In this document: in pieces, positions 19,258 through 28,801 of the stretch | Layout of the letters: each line of letters begins with the position of its first letter | Position numbering within the stretch: the stretch's first letter is position 1 | Assembly: GCF_016107555.1 (NCBI RefSeq) | Contig: NZ_JABASU010000001.1 | Span: 62,001 to 126,000, forward strand | DNA: 64,000 nucleotides | From: Psychrobacter celer | GTDB lineage: Bacteria > Pseudomonadota > Gammaproteobacteria > Pseudomonadales > Moraxellaceae | Direction: 5' to 3' | Notes under the pieces: model-generated | Databases searched by the model: none | The model's input: only the letters and a program-made list of their open reading frames with translations | Told to the model about the DNA's origin: nothing | Made by a program: the position numbers and the translations under genes

Positions 19258-19280
19258 TATCAATTTTGCAGGTCAGCGTC

Positions 19281-20036
19281 ATGGACTTATCCCTCTCTAT
19301 CGAGATCATCTTAATGCTTACGGCGGTGGCCGCAATAGCCGGTTTTATCGATGCCATCGCAGGCGGCGGTGGACTACTCACCATACCAGCCATGCTACTT
19401 GCCAATATCCCGCCAGTGCTCACGCTTGGTACCAACAAGCTACAAGCCGCCTCGGGTGCGCTAGCGGCCTCGATTACGATGATAAAAAAAGGTGTCATCA
19501 GCCCTAAAAATATAAAGGTGGCGATTGTCGGGGCTTTTATTGGCTCAGTCATCGGTACCATCGCTGTACAGATGTCGCCGCCGGATCTACTCGAAAAGCT
19601 GATTCCGTTTTTGATTGCCGCTATTGGGATTTATACTTTGTTTGCGCCCAAGCTTGGCGAGGTGGAAGCGGCGCCGCGTATCTCAGAGGGCAAGTGGCAA
19701 AAAATTGTGGCGCCATTGATTGGGTTTTATGATGGCTATATCGGGCCAGGGACGGGCATGTTTTTTGCGCTGGGTAATGTGGCGCTACGTGGTCGGCAGA
19801 TCATCGAGGCAACAGGCGCGGCTAAGGTTTTGAACTTATCGACCAATATTGGCTCGCTGATTTTTTTTATTTTGGGCGGTAATGTGTTGTGGACAGTCGG
19901 TCTGGCAATGATGGTCGGACAAACGGTAGGGGCATATTTTGGCTCGCATATGGTGGTCAAAGGGGGAAGCAAGCTGATTCGTCCTGTCATCGTGCTGGTC
20001 TGCCTTGCCATGATTACCAAGTATGTGATTGGCTAA
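19281..20036 (+). CDS. TSUP (TauE/SafE) family transporter, copy 1
   Basis: A 251-residue membrane protein of the TSUP family, proposed to move sulfite, sulfoacetate or other organic anions. The first hallmark is GFIDAIAGGGGLLTIPAMLL at about residues 22-41, then the repeat in the second half, FYDGYIGPGTGMFFALGNVAL near 152-172. About eight hydrophobic helices are visible. This belongs to the YfcA-like branch. ATG at 19281 is preferred over a TTG at 19266. The gene sits behind a leader with a terminator, suggesting control by premature termination. Convergent with the symporter gene. Confidence 0.9.
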   Translation: MDLSLSIEIILMLTAVAAIAGFIDAIAGGGGLLTIPAMLLANIPPVLTLGTNKLQAASGALAASITMIKKGVISPKNIKVAIVGAFIGSVIGTIAVQMSPPDLLEKLIPFLIAAIGIYTLFAPKLGEVEAAPRISEGKWQKIVAPLIGFYDGYIGPGTGMFFALGNVALRGRQIIEATGAAKVLNLSTNIGSLIFFILGGNVLWTVGLAMMVGQTVGAYFGSHMVVKGGSKLIRPVIVLVCLAMITKYVIG

Positions 20037-20092
20037 CGCAAGCTGTGATTTATTGAGTATCGATACAGCCTGTTTATAGGCAGTGCAGCCAT

Positions 20093-20127
20093 AAAAAAAC
20101 CTCAGTTCAAAGTGAACTAAGGTTTTT
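20093..20127. terminator. Bidirectional terminator between TSUP and symporter genes
   Basis: AAAAAACCTCAGTTCA pairs with TGAACTAAGGTTTTT with one mismatch. Runs of A and T flank both sides, so it can serve both convergent genes. Confidence 0.8.
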
Positions 20128-20155
20128 ATAAATGAATAAATAAACGCTTTATCGA

Positions 20156-21532
20156 TTAGCGGCGACGATCAATATCATCGTACTCACTACCCATGATGCC
20201 ATCACTAAACACTTGAGAGAACTCACGCTCATTGTCTTCATCGATGTGACCATCAAAGACGTCTTTGGTGCCCGCCGCAGGATCGTTGTAGATAGCGACG
20301 TCCATTTTTTCTTCAGATTTTGCCACGATTGCTGTCACTGCTGCATCGCCGCCGACGTTGACCGCCGTACGCAGCATATCAAGAATACGATCCACACCCA
20401 AGATCAGACCGATACCTTCGATAGGCAGACCGACTTGAGCAAACACCATAGACAGCATGATCAAGCCCACACCAGGGACGCCTGCGGTACCGACAGAGGC
20501 CAGCACCGACATCAAGATAACTGTCAGATACTCGGTCACACCCAAATCAATACCATAGATATTGGCAATAAAGATGGTCGCTGTACCTTGCATGATGGCC
20601 GTACCATCCATGTTGATGGTCGCCCCAAAAGGCACGGTAAACGAGGCTACTGAGTTGTTGACACCCATACGCTTGGTGACGGTACGCAGCGTGATCGGAA
20701 TGGTGGCATTCGAGCTTGAGGTACTAAAAGCAAAAATCTGTACTTCGCGCATTTTCGCCAAAAACGTCTTAATAGACAGACCAGAAAACAGCTTTAGCAC
20801 GATCATCATAGTAATAAAAAAGTGGAAAGCCAGTGAGCCAATCAGTACCGCAACATAACCGAGCAACGACCAAATCAGGTCTAAACCCAGCTCCGCCATG
20901 GCTTTGGTCAATAGCGCAAAAACCCCATAAGGCGCAAGATTCATAATGATGGTCACCATCTTTAAGATGACTTCATTAATCAGCTCCAAGCTTTGTACCA
21001 ACCCTTTGGCAGGTTTGCCGACCATCAAAATACTGATACCGATCAAGATGGCAAAGAAGATAATCGACAGCATGTCGCCATTTGCCATCGCACTGATGGG
21101 GTTTGACGGAACGATATTTGCAAAAACATCGAGTAGAGGTGGCGCAGACTTGGCTTCAAATGCCGCTTCTGTCTCAACCTCCATGCCTTTACCGATACCA
21201 AATAAAAGCCCAAGCCCGATAGCAGTTGCAATGGCAAGCGCGGTCGTCATCATATAGATTAGGAAAGTCTTGGTACCTATGCGTCCAAGCAAGCGAATAT
21301 CACCAATACCGCACACCCCGCAAATCAGCGAGATAAGTACCAAAGGCACGACCAGCATTTTGAGGGAGTTTACGAATAGCTTGCCGATGATGGCCAAAAA
21401 CCCATTGGTGATATATGTACTAACAAAACCGCCTTCAGCGTTCAGTCCTAAATAGTTGATAAATAATCCCAGTATGATACCGAGCACCATGGCAACGATG
21501 ATCTTGCCCGTTAGTCCCATATTTTTCCACAT
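20156..21532 (-). CDS. Dicarboxylate/amino acid:cation symporter (DAACS)
   Basis: A 458-residue Na+- or H+-coupled symporter of the GltP/GltT/DctA family in the inner membrane. Key signatures are the serine-rich hairpin FSTSSSNATIPITL near residue 270, NMDGTAIMQG near 307, and the second hairpin GTAGVPGVG near 350. SSSNATIP replaces the usual SSSAALP. Substrates in the family are glutamate, aspartate or C4-dicarboxylates; the sequence does not settle which. The start ATG at 21532 follows AGGATAGAG; a longer frame runs to 21568 but lacks a ribosome site. The last 60 residues form an acidic cytoplasmic tail (DVFDGHIDEDNERE). Confidence 0.93.
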   Translation of the reverse strand: MWKNMGLTGKIIVAMVLGIILGLFINYLGLNAEGGFVSTYITNGFLAIIGKLFVNSLKMLVVPLVLISLICGVCGIGDIRLLGRIGTKTFLIYMMTTALAIATAIGLGLLFGIGKGMEVETEAAFEAKSAPPLLDVFANIVPSNPISAMANGDMLSIIFFAILIGISILMVGKPAKGLVQSLELINEVILKMVTIIMNLAPYGVFALLTKAMAELGLDLIWSLLGYVAVLIGSLAFHFFITMMIVLKLFSGLSIKTFLAKMREVQIFAFSTSSSNATIPITLRTVTKRMGVNNSVASFTVPFGATINMDGTAIMQGTATIFIANIYGIDLGVTEYLTVILMSVLASVGTAGVPGVGLIMLSMVFAQVGLPIEGIGLILGVDRILDMLRTAVNVGGDAAVTAIVAKSEEKMDVAIYNDPAAGTKDVFDGHIDEDNEREFSQVFSDGIMGSEYDDIDRRR

Positions 21533-21936
21533 AAACTCTATCCTTTTATCCGCAACATTCAGTATCAAGGGTGCTACTAAACCAATGCGTTTATGATTGC
21601 CATCCTTACGCCTGATGGTGTTGCATCTGCAAAATTTTGTCTGTCATTTCATGTCAGGCTATTCGACAATATAAAATAATTGTTAAGGTTACTGCAAGAT
21701 TTTTTTATAACTTAAATAATAATCTATAACTGATTAAAGGCGGTTTAAGCTTTTTTGTCAAAAAATTGGCTGAGATAATCACTTAGCAAAAAACAGATCC
21801 GATGCTATAAATCGCCAAAAGCACCATAATCATTAGGTTAACGTCGCTAAAATATCGACATTTAAGCCAGCACCAACGCGTTTTTGTTAAATGTCATCAT
21901 CAAAAGGGTGCGATGACCAAAAACGCTCGGACAAAA

Positions 21937-21965
21937 AAAAGACTGCCTAACCGCGGCAGTCTTTT
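21937..21965. terminator. Terminator hairpin downstream of the FadE-type gene
   Basis: AAAAGACTGCC pairs with GGCAGTCTTTT around a 7-base loop. It is flanked by A and T runs, so it could act in either direction. It lies about 235 bases after the FadE-type stop. Confidence 0.75.
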
Positions 21966-22132
21966 GTAAAAATGACAGATAATATATCAATGGTTAAGTT
22001 TCAGGCCACTGGTAAGAATTACCTTGCTATAAAACATAAGTCTATCAAGATGAGAGGCTAGGCGTATTCTTAATTCTATCGATAGCTCTCTAAATGAGGT
22101 CACGCGCTAATAAGCAACCGTGCTTTAAAACA

Positions 22133-22190
22133 GTGCTTTCTAAAGAGGAACTTTCTAAAGAAGCACTTTCTAAAGAAGCACTTTCTAAAT
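22133..22190. repeat. Tandem 15-base units after the FadE-type gene
   Basis: About four copies of a unit like GCACTTTCTAAAGAA run directly up to the stop codon of the FadE-type gene. Confidence 0.8.
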
Positions 22191-22200
22191 AGTCCATCGC

Positions 22201-25200
22201 TTAGTTTTTGCTTTCCCCGTGGCGATGTTTGTCTTGCCATGGCTCACTATCGCCCAGCTCGTCTAAGTGCTCGTCGATAGACTGCGTTTTGTGCGCCCTG
22301 TCTTTTTGATTGACGTCGTCGTGATTGATGCCATCAGTATTGGCATGGTCAGTATCTATCTGGTCGGCATTGTCCGTTAGCTGGGTGCCATGCAGTTGAG
22401 CGCTGTCTGGCTCAGCGCGCTCTGAGGCTGTGCTACGATGATTGTTGCCCATACGCTCATTGAGGTGCGAGGCGGCGTCACGGTGACGTGCATCCAAGGC
22501 CTCAATCTCAGGATGAGAGTCATCAAAGTCAGTCTGAGCCTGTGCTTCTTTTTGAGAGTCTTGCTCTGCGACCATTTCTACCTCACCATCAGGCTCATAG
22601 CCATGGTTGGGATTATCATCGCCTGTTGGCTCATCTGCTGAGGCCTGCAAGCCTTCTGCCGCTACGGCATTGTGAGCTGCGCCCGCTGCTATGCTATTGG
22701 CTGCTGTGTCAGTGACTGTGTCGGTAGCAGACTCATCATAAGGCGCGGCGTCACTCTGAGCTTGCGCCGCACGTTTGCGCTCAGCATAGTCAGTCAACTG
22801 ATTGACCGCATTTTCGAGCGTATGAGGGTTAAAGCGTGGCTGCGCTTGTGATAGATGCTTGTCAAAGACATCGGTCAATAGTGAATCAAAACGTATGGCA
22901 TTGTATTGAATAAGCACTTCGGCTTCTTCTTCGGTGATATCTTCGTTTTGGCTGGCATAGACCACATGGTCTTCAAAGCTCAGACCGGCAAAGCTGTCTT
23001 TGTGCTCTGCCTTTTTAAATTTTTGCCACAGCGGCTCGATACCCAATAAGGTCTGATAGGCGTTTTCCATACGGCCTGTCACATCGTCCTCATCGGTGTT
23101 GTAATAGACCATGGTCTTGAGGTAATCGCGAAAAGGATTGGCCTCAAAGTCTCCCATAAAGGCATCGCCGAGCTGACGTTTTAGCTCGTCGCTTGGCGGC
23201 GTAAAGATGCGGCCACTGGGGAAAGTCACAAATCCAACCAACGCTGCGGCAAAGCGATTTGGGAAGTTTTCAAAAAATGACTCAAACGCTTCTTGGATGG
23301 TGAACAGGCTATTTTGTAAAGCGACTTCGGCATGCAAACGCTCCGCTTCAGACTTGCTGCCATGCTCATAAAACTGCAAGATGGCCGTCGCGATAAATAA
23401 ATGACTATGAATATCAGCCAGACGTCCAGAGAGCATCTCTTTACGCTTTAGATCACCTGCGAGCAGCCCCAACGCCATATCGGCAGTCAAGGCAAAGCTG
23501 GCGCTCAAACGGTTGATGTGCTTATAGTAAGGGCGGGTAAAGCGATCGGCAAAGCTTGGCACATGATTGCTGCCGCCGACATAGCCTGCAACAAAGGCTT
23601 TTGCCCCGCGGTTAAAGGTATAACCCAAATGCTTAAAGAATAAAGTATCAAACTCGCGGATAGCGTGATGTTTGTCCTCGCTTTGTAGCAGTTGTAGCTC
23701 ATCAAACAGATAAGGATGGCAGCGCATCGCTCCTTGACCAAATATCATCAGTGAGCGCGTCAAGATATTGGCACCCTCAACGGTGATAGAGACAGGGATT
23801 GCCTGATAAGGCGTCGCCAAAAAGTTGCGTGGCCCCATCTGTACCGCACGGCCACCGACCACATCCATACCGTCATTGACCACTTCACGCATGGTTTCGG
23901 TGGCGTAGTATTTTGCCATGGCCGTCATGACCGATGGTGTGCCCCCTTGGTTGAGACCACAGGTGACGAGATGACGAAACGCCTCTAACATATAGGTATG
24001 ACTGGCCATACGGCTGGTGGCGTCTTGTACTCCTTCAAACTTACCGACAGAGATTTTGAACTGCTCGCGGACTTTGGCAAAGGCACCGACAGACAGATAG
24101 GTCATCTCACTGGCCGACGTGGACAGAGCAGGCAAAGAGATGCCGCGGCCGACGCCCAAGCACTCCATCAGCATACGCCAGCCGCGCCCCGCGTTTTCGA
24201 CGCCGCCGATGATATAATCCAGCGGAATAAAGACATCCTTGCCATCGACCGTACCATTCATAAAGGGCGAGCCAATAGGATTGTGACGAGGCCCGACGAC
24301 CACGCCCTCGTGATCGGCGGGAATCAGCGCACAAGTGATGCCATAGTCGGTCTTTTTAGCATCCCCAAGCAAGCCTTCTGGATCGTGCATCTTAAAGGCT
24401 AAGCCCACGACTGTCGCGATGGGAGCCAGAGTAATCCAGCGTTTTGAGAAATTCATCCGTAGACCAAGCACGTGCTCGCCTTCATGCCTGCCATAACACA
24501 CCACACCAGTATCCGGTATCGCGCCTGCGTCAGAGCCTGCTTCAGGCCCTGTCAAACCAAAACAAGGCACTTCATCACCGCTTGCCAGTCCCGGTAGCCA
24601 GCGCTGTTTTTGCTCATCGGTACCATAATGCATGAGCAGCTCGCCTGGGCCGAGTGAGTTTGGCACCATGCAGCTCACTGCTGCTGTCGGCGAGCGTGAG
24701 GCGATTTTGCTCATCACCCGACTTTGGGCATAAGAGCTAAACGCTCGGCCACCAAATTCTTTTGGAATAATCAAACCCAAAAAGCCATTGTCTTTGATAA
24801 ATCGCCAGGCTTCAGCCGAAAGCTCTTTATCCTCATGCTGAATTTTCCATTCATCAAGCATGGCGCACAGCGTCTCTACTTCGTTATCGATGAAACTTTG
24901 CTCTTCATCTGACAGCTCTGGATAAGGATATTTGGCAAAAGTGTCCCAATTGGGCGCACCCATAAACAGCTCTTTTTCCCACCAGCTGGTGCCAGCATCC
25001 AGCGCTTCTCGCTCAGTATCGCTCATGCTGGGCATCGCACCACCCAGCGTCTTATAGACCGGCTTGGTGATAAGGGACTGCCGCAGCGGCGAGATAAGCA
25101 GTATCAAGCACAACACCGCTATTGGAATACCCAAAACAAGCGACCACGGGCTGATAACAGCAGTGATGATAACGGTGGCAAGGGCGACGATACTGCCGGT

Positions 25201-25284
25201 GACACGTGATAAGGACATCAAAAAGATGGCCAAGACCATGGCTAATTGAATGAATATTGCCAAAATAAATAAGCCAATTGCCAT
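22201..25284 (-). CDS. fadE: FadE-type acyl-CoA dehydrogenase with long acidic tail
   Basis: A 1027-residue FAD enzyme that performs the first step of fatty-acid beta-oxidation, acyl-CoA to trans-2-enoyl-CoA. It begins with two hydrophobic helices (about residues 1-65), which anchor FadE to the membrane. The core at about 90-600 includes FGLTGPEAGSDAGAIPDTGV and the GVGRGISLPA region with the fold's catalytic segment. A FadE-type C-terminal domain reaches about 800. The last roughly 195 residues (from YAERKRAAQAQSD) are acidic, His- and Gln-rich and look disordered; E. coli FadE is about 814 residues, so this tail is extra. AAAGGAGA lies 5 bases before ATG 25284. Confidence 0.92.
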   Translation of the reverse strand: MAIGLFILAIFIQLAMVLAIFLMSLSRVTGSIVALATVIITAVISPWSLVLGIPIAVLCLILLISPLRQSLITKPVYKTLGGAMPSMSDTEREALDAGTSWWEKELFMGAPNWDTFAKYPYPELSDEEQSFIDNEVETLCAMLDEWKIQHEDKELSAEAWRFIKDNGFLGLIIPKEFGGRAFSSYAQSRVMSKIASRSPTAAVSCMVPNSLGPGELLMHYGTDEQKQRWLPGLASGDEVPCFGLTGPEAGSDAGAIPDTGVVCYGRHEGEHVLGLRMNFSKRWITLAPIATVVGLAFKMHDPEGLLGDAKKTDYGITCALIPADHEGVVVGPRHNPIGSPFMNGTVDGKDVFIPLDYIIGGVENAGRGWRMLMECLGVGRGISLPALSTSASEMTYLSVGAFAKVREQFKISVGKFEGVQDATSRMASHTYMLEAFRHLVTCGLNQGGTPSVMTAMAKYYATETMREVVNDGMDVVGGRAVQMGPRNFLATPYQAIPVSITVEGANILTRSLMIFGQGAMRCHPYLFDELQLLQSEDKHHAIREFDTLFFKHLGYTFNRGAKAFVAGYVGGSNHVPSFADRFTRPYYKHINRLSASFALTADMALGLLAGDLKRKEMLSGRLADIHSHLFIATAILQFYEHGSKSEAERLHAEVALQNSLFTIQEAFESFFENFPNRFAAALVGFVTFPSGRIFTPPSDELKRQLGDAFMGDFEANPFRDYLKTMVYYNTDEDDVTGRMENAYQTLLGIEPLWQKFKKAEHKDSFAGLSFEDHVVYASQNEDITEEEAEVLIQYNAIRFDSLLTDVFDKHLSQAQPRFNPHTLENAVNQLTDYAERKRAAQAQSDAAPYDESATDTVTDTAANSIAAGAAHNAVAAEGLQASADEPTGDDNPNHGYEPDGEVEMVAEQDSQKEAQAQTDFDDSHPEIEALDARHRDAASHLNERMGNNHRSTASERAEPDSAQLHGTQLTDNADQIDTDHANTDGINHDDVNQKDRAHKTQSIDEHLDELGDSEPWQDKHRHGESKN

Positions 25285-25561
25285 GACTGTCTCCTTTATA
25301 ACGCCAAACAATAGCGTAAAAATGTGTGAATGCAGGTCAGATACATATAGTTATGGTTTTTCTGACGTGGGTTTTTAAGTGTTATTTATGACCGTGTGCC
25401 AAAATACTGAGAGTCAAATCTCTACGAAAAACACAGTTAGCCATCAATATGAAACAGTTGTCGATGACTATCAATAGCGAAAGTGCTACGCTGTGTCGAA
25501 AATATGTATCATAAGACGCTAGGTATGGCGATTATGGGATGACTATCAATATTTTTATCAT

Positions 25562-26245
25562 TTAAGAAAAAGGCGCAAAGCCGTTTTCGGCATAAGACAA
25601 CGTGTTGTTGCGCCCTACGATTATATGATCCACCAATGACAAGTCGATTAGGTCGCAGGCTTTTTTTAGCTCATAGGTAAGCACATTGTCGGCAGTCGAT
25701 GGGGTCGCATCGGTGTGCGGATGATTGTGGGCGATGATAAGCTGATTGGCTGCATGACTCAGCGCATGGCGTAGGACGTGTTTGATACAGACAGAGCAAG
25801 AGGAGATACCGCCTGTAAACAGTATCTCAAAATTTAATAAATTGAGTGCGTTGTCCAAGCACAGTACGGCAAAGACCTCGCGGTGCTCGCCGCGTAGCTG
25901 GGTGCTGATATAGTCTTTGACCACTTGAGAGCGTCCAAGCGCTTGCCCTGTTTTTAGCTGACTGTCCAAGTAGCGTGTCCCCATCTCAAGCGAGGCCAGT
26001 ATCTGGGCGTACTTGGCAGGGCCGATGCCATGGCAGGCGAGGACGGTGTCTTGCGGGGCGGCCAACAGCTCAGCGAGGCTACCGAATTGGTCGATAAGGT
26101 GTCGCGCCAGCTCGATTGCCGACTGTGACTGAGTACCCGTACGTAAAAATATCGCCAAAATCTCAGCGTCAGACAAGCTTGCTGCCCCGTTTTTGAGTAG
26201 TCTCTCACGCGGTCGGTCGTCTTCGTGCCAGTCCTTGATTGCCAT
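25562..26245 (-). CDS. radC: RadC family protein (JAB1/MPN+ domain)
   Basis: A 227-residue RadC (UPF0758) protein. The N-terminus has a helix-hairpin-helix region (LAAPQDTVLACHGIGPAKYA, about residues 60-79). The C-terminal MPN+/JAMM domain carries the metal motif LIIAHNHPHTDATPS near 164-178, preceded by FEILFTGGISSCSV. The JAMM residues are intact, suggesting a metalloprotease-like site, but the biological role of RadC is unsettled and the original repair assignment was withdrawn. AGGAAA precedes the ATG. It is divergent from coaBC, the usual neighbour arrangement in gammaproteobacteria. Confidence 0.95.
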   Translation of the reverse strand: MAIKDWHEDDRPRERLLKNGAASLSDAEILAIFLRTGTQSQSAIELARHLIDQFGSLAELLAAPQDTVLACHGIGPAKYAQILASLEMGTRYLDSQLKTGQALGRSQVVKDYISTQLRGEHREVFAVLCLDNALNLLNFEILFTGGISSCSVCIKHVLRHALSHAANQLIIAHNHPHTDATPSTADNVLTYELKKACDLIDLSLVDHIIVGRNNTLSYAENGFAPFS

Positions 26246-26387
26246 TATTATTTCCTAAAAGTGCTATTTTGATAAACACGCCCGTATCGATAAATGGGCG
26301 AAATACGTAAATTTTTACCCAATTTATCTCATAATTGTTACTATAAGCGCAATTTATCTTTCCACTTTTTTTATTGATGCCATGCTT

Positions 26388-27779
26388 ATGTCCAATATCG
26401 TGCTCGCTATCACCGGCGGTATCGCCGCTTATAAATCCGCTATTTTTGCTCGCTTGCTTGTCAAAGCAGGCTTTGATGTGCGCGTCATCATGACCAGCGG
26501 CGCGCAAGCCTTTATCACGCCTCTGACATTGCAGGCGCTGACGGGTAACGAGGTGCATATCTCTTTACTCGATGAGCGAGCGGAGGCGGGTATGGGGCAT
26601 ATCGAGCTGGCAAAATGGGCAGATTTGGTCGTCATCGCGCCTGCGTCTGCCAATACTTTGGCACGCCTAGCGATGGGTATGGCGGACGATTTGCTCACCA
26701 CAGTCTGTCTGGCAACGAGCGCGCCGGTGCTGGTTGCGCCAGCGATGAACCAGCAGATGTGGGCGCACCCTGCGGTCAATCTCAATGTACAGACCCTACG
26801 CGATATGAACTATCAAATCATTGCCCCTGCCAGCGGTGAGCAAGCGTGCGGTGATGTGGGAGCCGGCCGCTTACCTGATCCTGAGGCGCTGTTGGCCGAG
26901 GTGCTATTGTTCAATGCCATGCAGACCACGCCGCAGCTATTGGCTGGTAAAAGAGTGGTCATTACTGCAGGGCCGACGGTCGAGGCGATCGATCCAGTGC
27001 GCTACTTGTCCAATCATTCATCAGGGAAGATGGGCTTTGCGTTAGCGCGCGCTTGCGTGGCCGCCGGTGCCGAGGTGGTCTTGATAGCAGGTGGCAAGGT
27101 GGGTTTACCGACGCCGCTCAATGTCACGCGTATCGATGTGCTGTCTGCCGAAGAGATGTTGCTGACGGCTCAGCAGTGTGTGGCAGGTACGCATACGGCA
27201 TTACAGTATATGTCCGAAGAGGAGCATGAACACCCTTCTGAGCATTCTCATGACCATTCGCACGAACATCATGATGACTGTGGCTGCGGTGAGACGCATG
27301 AGCACGAAGGTGGTCACACTCATATGCACGACCATGTCACTGATGACGAGCTTAGAGTCGCTGATATCTTTATCGCCACTGCGGCTGTCGCTGACTATCG
27401 TACCCGAGACGCGGCGCCGCAAAAAATCAAAAAAACCCAAGAGTCGATGACACTAGACTTGGTAAAAAACCCTGATATCTTAGCGACTATCTCGCTTGCG
27501 CATCCTGAGCTGTTTGTCGTGGGTTTTGCAGCAGAAACGCAAGATGTCGAGCGTTATGCACGTGGTAAGCTTGTCTCCAAAGACTTGGATTTGATTGCTT
27601 GCAATGATGTGTCTCGCGCGGATATTGGATTTGCCAGTGATGATAACGCTATGCAAGTGTTTTTTTCCGAGCGTTATGAGCACGACAGTGTCACGTTAGA
27701 AAAAGCAAGCAAGGATAAAATCGCTGAGCAGTTGACCCGTATTATCGGTGAGACCCTCTGGCATCGGTACGATGCTTAG
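26388..27779 (+). CDS. coaBC: CoaBC bifunctional coenzyme A biosynthesis enzyme with His-rich insertion
   Basis: A 463-residue bifunctional enzyme. CoaB joins cysteine to 4'-phosphopantothenate using CTP, and CoaC decarboxylates the product, giving 4'-phosphopantetheine for CoA. The CoaC flavin domain fills residues 1-185 (ITGGIAAYKSA, the PASANTLARLAMGMADDLL segment, APAMNQQMW with the catalytic region, and GEQACGDVGAGRLPDP). The CoaB domain starts near 188 (KRVVITAGPTVEAIDPVRYL) and includes the AAVADYR and KNPDIL motifs. Between AEEMLLTAQQ and AAVADYR, where E. coli has a short linker, there is about 45 residues with 14 His and the pair CGC. ATG 26388 is preferred over 26382. Confidence 0.95.
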   Translation: MSNIVLAITGGIAAYKSAIFARLLVKAGFDVRVIMTSGAQAFITPLTLQALTGNEVHISLLDERAEAGMGHIELAKWADLVVIAPASANTLARLAMGMADDLLTTVCLATSAPVLVAPAMNQQMWAHPAVNLNVQTLRDMNYQIIAPASGEQACGDVGAGRLPDPEALLAEVLLFNAMQTTPQLLAGKRVVITAGPTVEAIDPVRYLSNHSSGKMGFALARACVAAGAEVVLIAGGKVGLPTPLNVTRIDVLSAEEMLLTAQQCVAGTHTALQYMSEEEHEHPSEHSHDHSHEHHDDCGCGETHEHEGGHTHMHDHVTDDELRVADIFIATAAVADYRTRDAAPQKIKKTQESMTLDLVKNPDILATISLAHPELFVVGFAAETQDVERYARGKLVSKDLDLIACNDVSRADIGFASDDNAMQVFFSERYEHDSVTLEKASKDKIAEQLTRIIGETLWHRYDA

Positions 27780-27872
27780 TGATAGCTCAATCACGGCACA
27801 GCTATATGGTGATGTCAGAATAGTGATGCAGATCAGTTGGGTCAAATCGGGCGCTAAGGCGGTGTGGTAGGT

Positions 27873-28646
27873 ATGATGGATGATACAAGTACCCAGACCG
27901 TATTACTGATGGCTATCTTTGCGCTAGCATCACTGCTGCATGGTATCAGTGGGCTGGGCGTCACCTTGGTCACCACCACTGCACTTGCGAGCATGTACCC
28001 GCTGCCATACGCCATTGTGCTGATTATTTTTCCGTCATTACTGCTCAACGCGCTGACGTGGCTAGCGGGCGGTGGCCGTAGTATTTGGCAAAACTTTATC
28101 TATTATGGCAGACGCTACTGGCTGCTGGCGTTGACCAGTCTGCTTGGCAGTATTTTGGGGGCAAAGCTACTACTGTGGGTCGATAGCGCGTACATCTTAG
28201 TACTGCTGGCGGCGGTCATTGGCTATTATGTGGTCAGTAGCTTACTCGGTAAGCAAATCCGCCTGCCTGATACCAAGCCAGTACTGATTATCGTAGGTTT
28301 TAGTGCAGGCGTTATTGGCGGTGCGACCAATGCGATGTCGACCATCCTGATGATGTATTTGCTCTCTGCCAGCAATGATAAAAACACCATCGCCAAAGTC
28401 GGCAATATGTGTTATTTTTTGGGTAAAATCGCTCAAATCATCGTATTGCGTGAGCCAATCATGGCGCTTGGCCGTGGTGAGTGGCAGCTGATAGCGGTAT
28501 TTAGTGTATTGTCGGTTGCGACGTTGTTGATTGGTATCCGCTTGCGTCGTTATTTGCCGCAAGCACGCTTTCGTCAGCTTATTTTAGTGATTCTCTCCGT
28601 ACTGGGGCTGCGTGTGGGCTGGCAGGGGGTGATGGCGTTTTTGTAG
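27873..28646 (+). CDS. TSUP (TauE/SafE) family transporter, copy 2
   Basis: A 257-residue membrane protein of the sulfite exporter TauE/SafE family. The first half has LLHGISGLGVTLVTTTALAS, and the second VGFSAGVIGGATNAMSTILM, the two pseudo-repeats of the fold, with about eight hydrophobic segments in all. It is clearly distant from the TSUP protein at 19.3 kb and so belongs to another subgroup. The ATG at 27873 is followed by a second at 27876; upstream is only GTAGGT. The gene is 94 bases after coaBC in the same direction. A miniature element lies directly after its stop. Substrate unknown. Confidence 0.88.
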   Translation: MMDDTSTQTVLLMAIFALASLLHGISGLGVTLVTTTALASMYPLPYAIVLIIFPSLLLNALTWLAGGGRSIWQNFIYYGRRYWLLALTSLLGSILGAKLLLWVDSAYILVLLAAVIGYYVVSSLLGKQIRLPDTKPVLIIVGFSAGVIGGATNAMSTILMMYLLSASNDKNTIAKVGNMCYFLGKIAQIIVLREPIMALGRGEWQLIAVFSVLSVATLLIGIRLRRYLPQARFRQLILVILSVLGLRVGWQGVMAFL

Positions 28647-28785
28647 TATAGTCAGTAATAAACAGAATCAAACCATCAACTATTACGGACTACTGGTATA
28701 AATCTTGCTTGCGTGCTGCTATCGTTCGATGCTGCACAAACAACCTCCCAGTAGCACTGACTCGGTTTAAAGTAAGTTGACTATA
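28647..28785. repeat. Miniature inverted-repeat element, family A
   Basis: A 139-base non-coding element whose ends are TATAGTCA and TGACTATA, with imperfect pairing continuing inward (AATCAAACC against GGTTTAAAG). The core ACTGGTATAAATCTTGCTTG then CGTGCTG is shared with the copy at 35228-35364. It sits between the TSUP gene and the convergent DUF2905 gene. No transposase is present, so it would have been moved in trans. Confidence 0.75.
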
Positions 28786-28801
28786 GGGAGTGTTTTTCAG
28801 G

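Larger units (their letters stand above)
18782..19280. other. Spacer between nhaA and the first TSUP gene
   Basis: A 499-base AT-rich spacer. It carries a partial copy of miniature element family B (19049-19091), a putative promoter (19119-19150), and a leader with several hairpins ending in a terminator (19231-19257). No gene is seen. Confidence 0.65.
21533..22200. other. 668-base spacer between symporter and FadE-type genes
   Basis: Contains a terminator hairpin (21937-21965) and a tandem 15-base repeat array (22133-22190). The part next to the symporter should hold its promoter, but no clear boxes are evident. No gene is seen. Confidence 0.6.
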
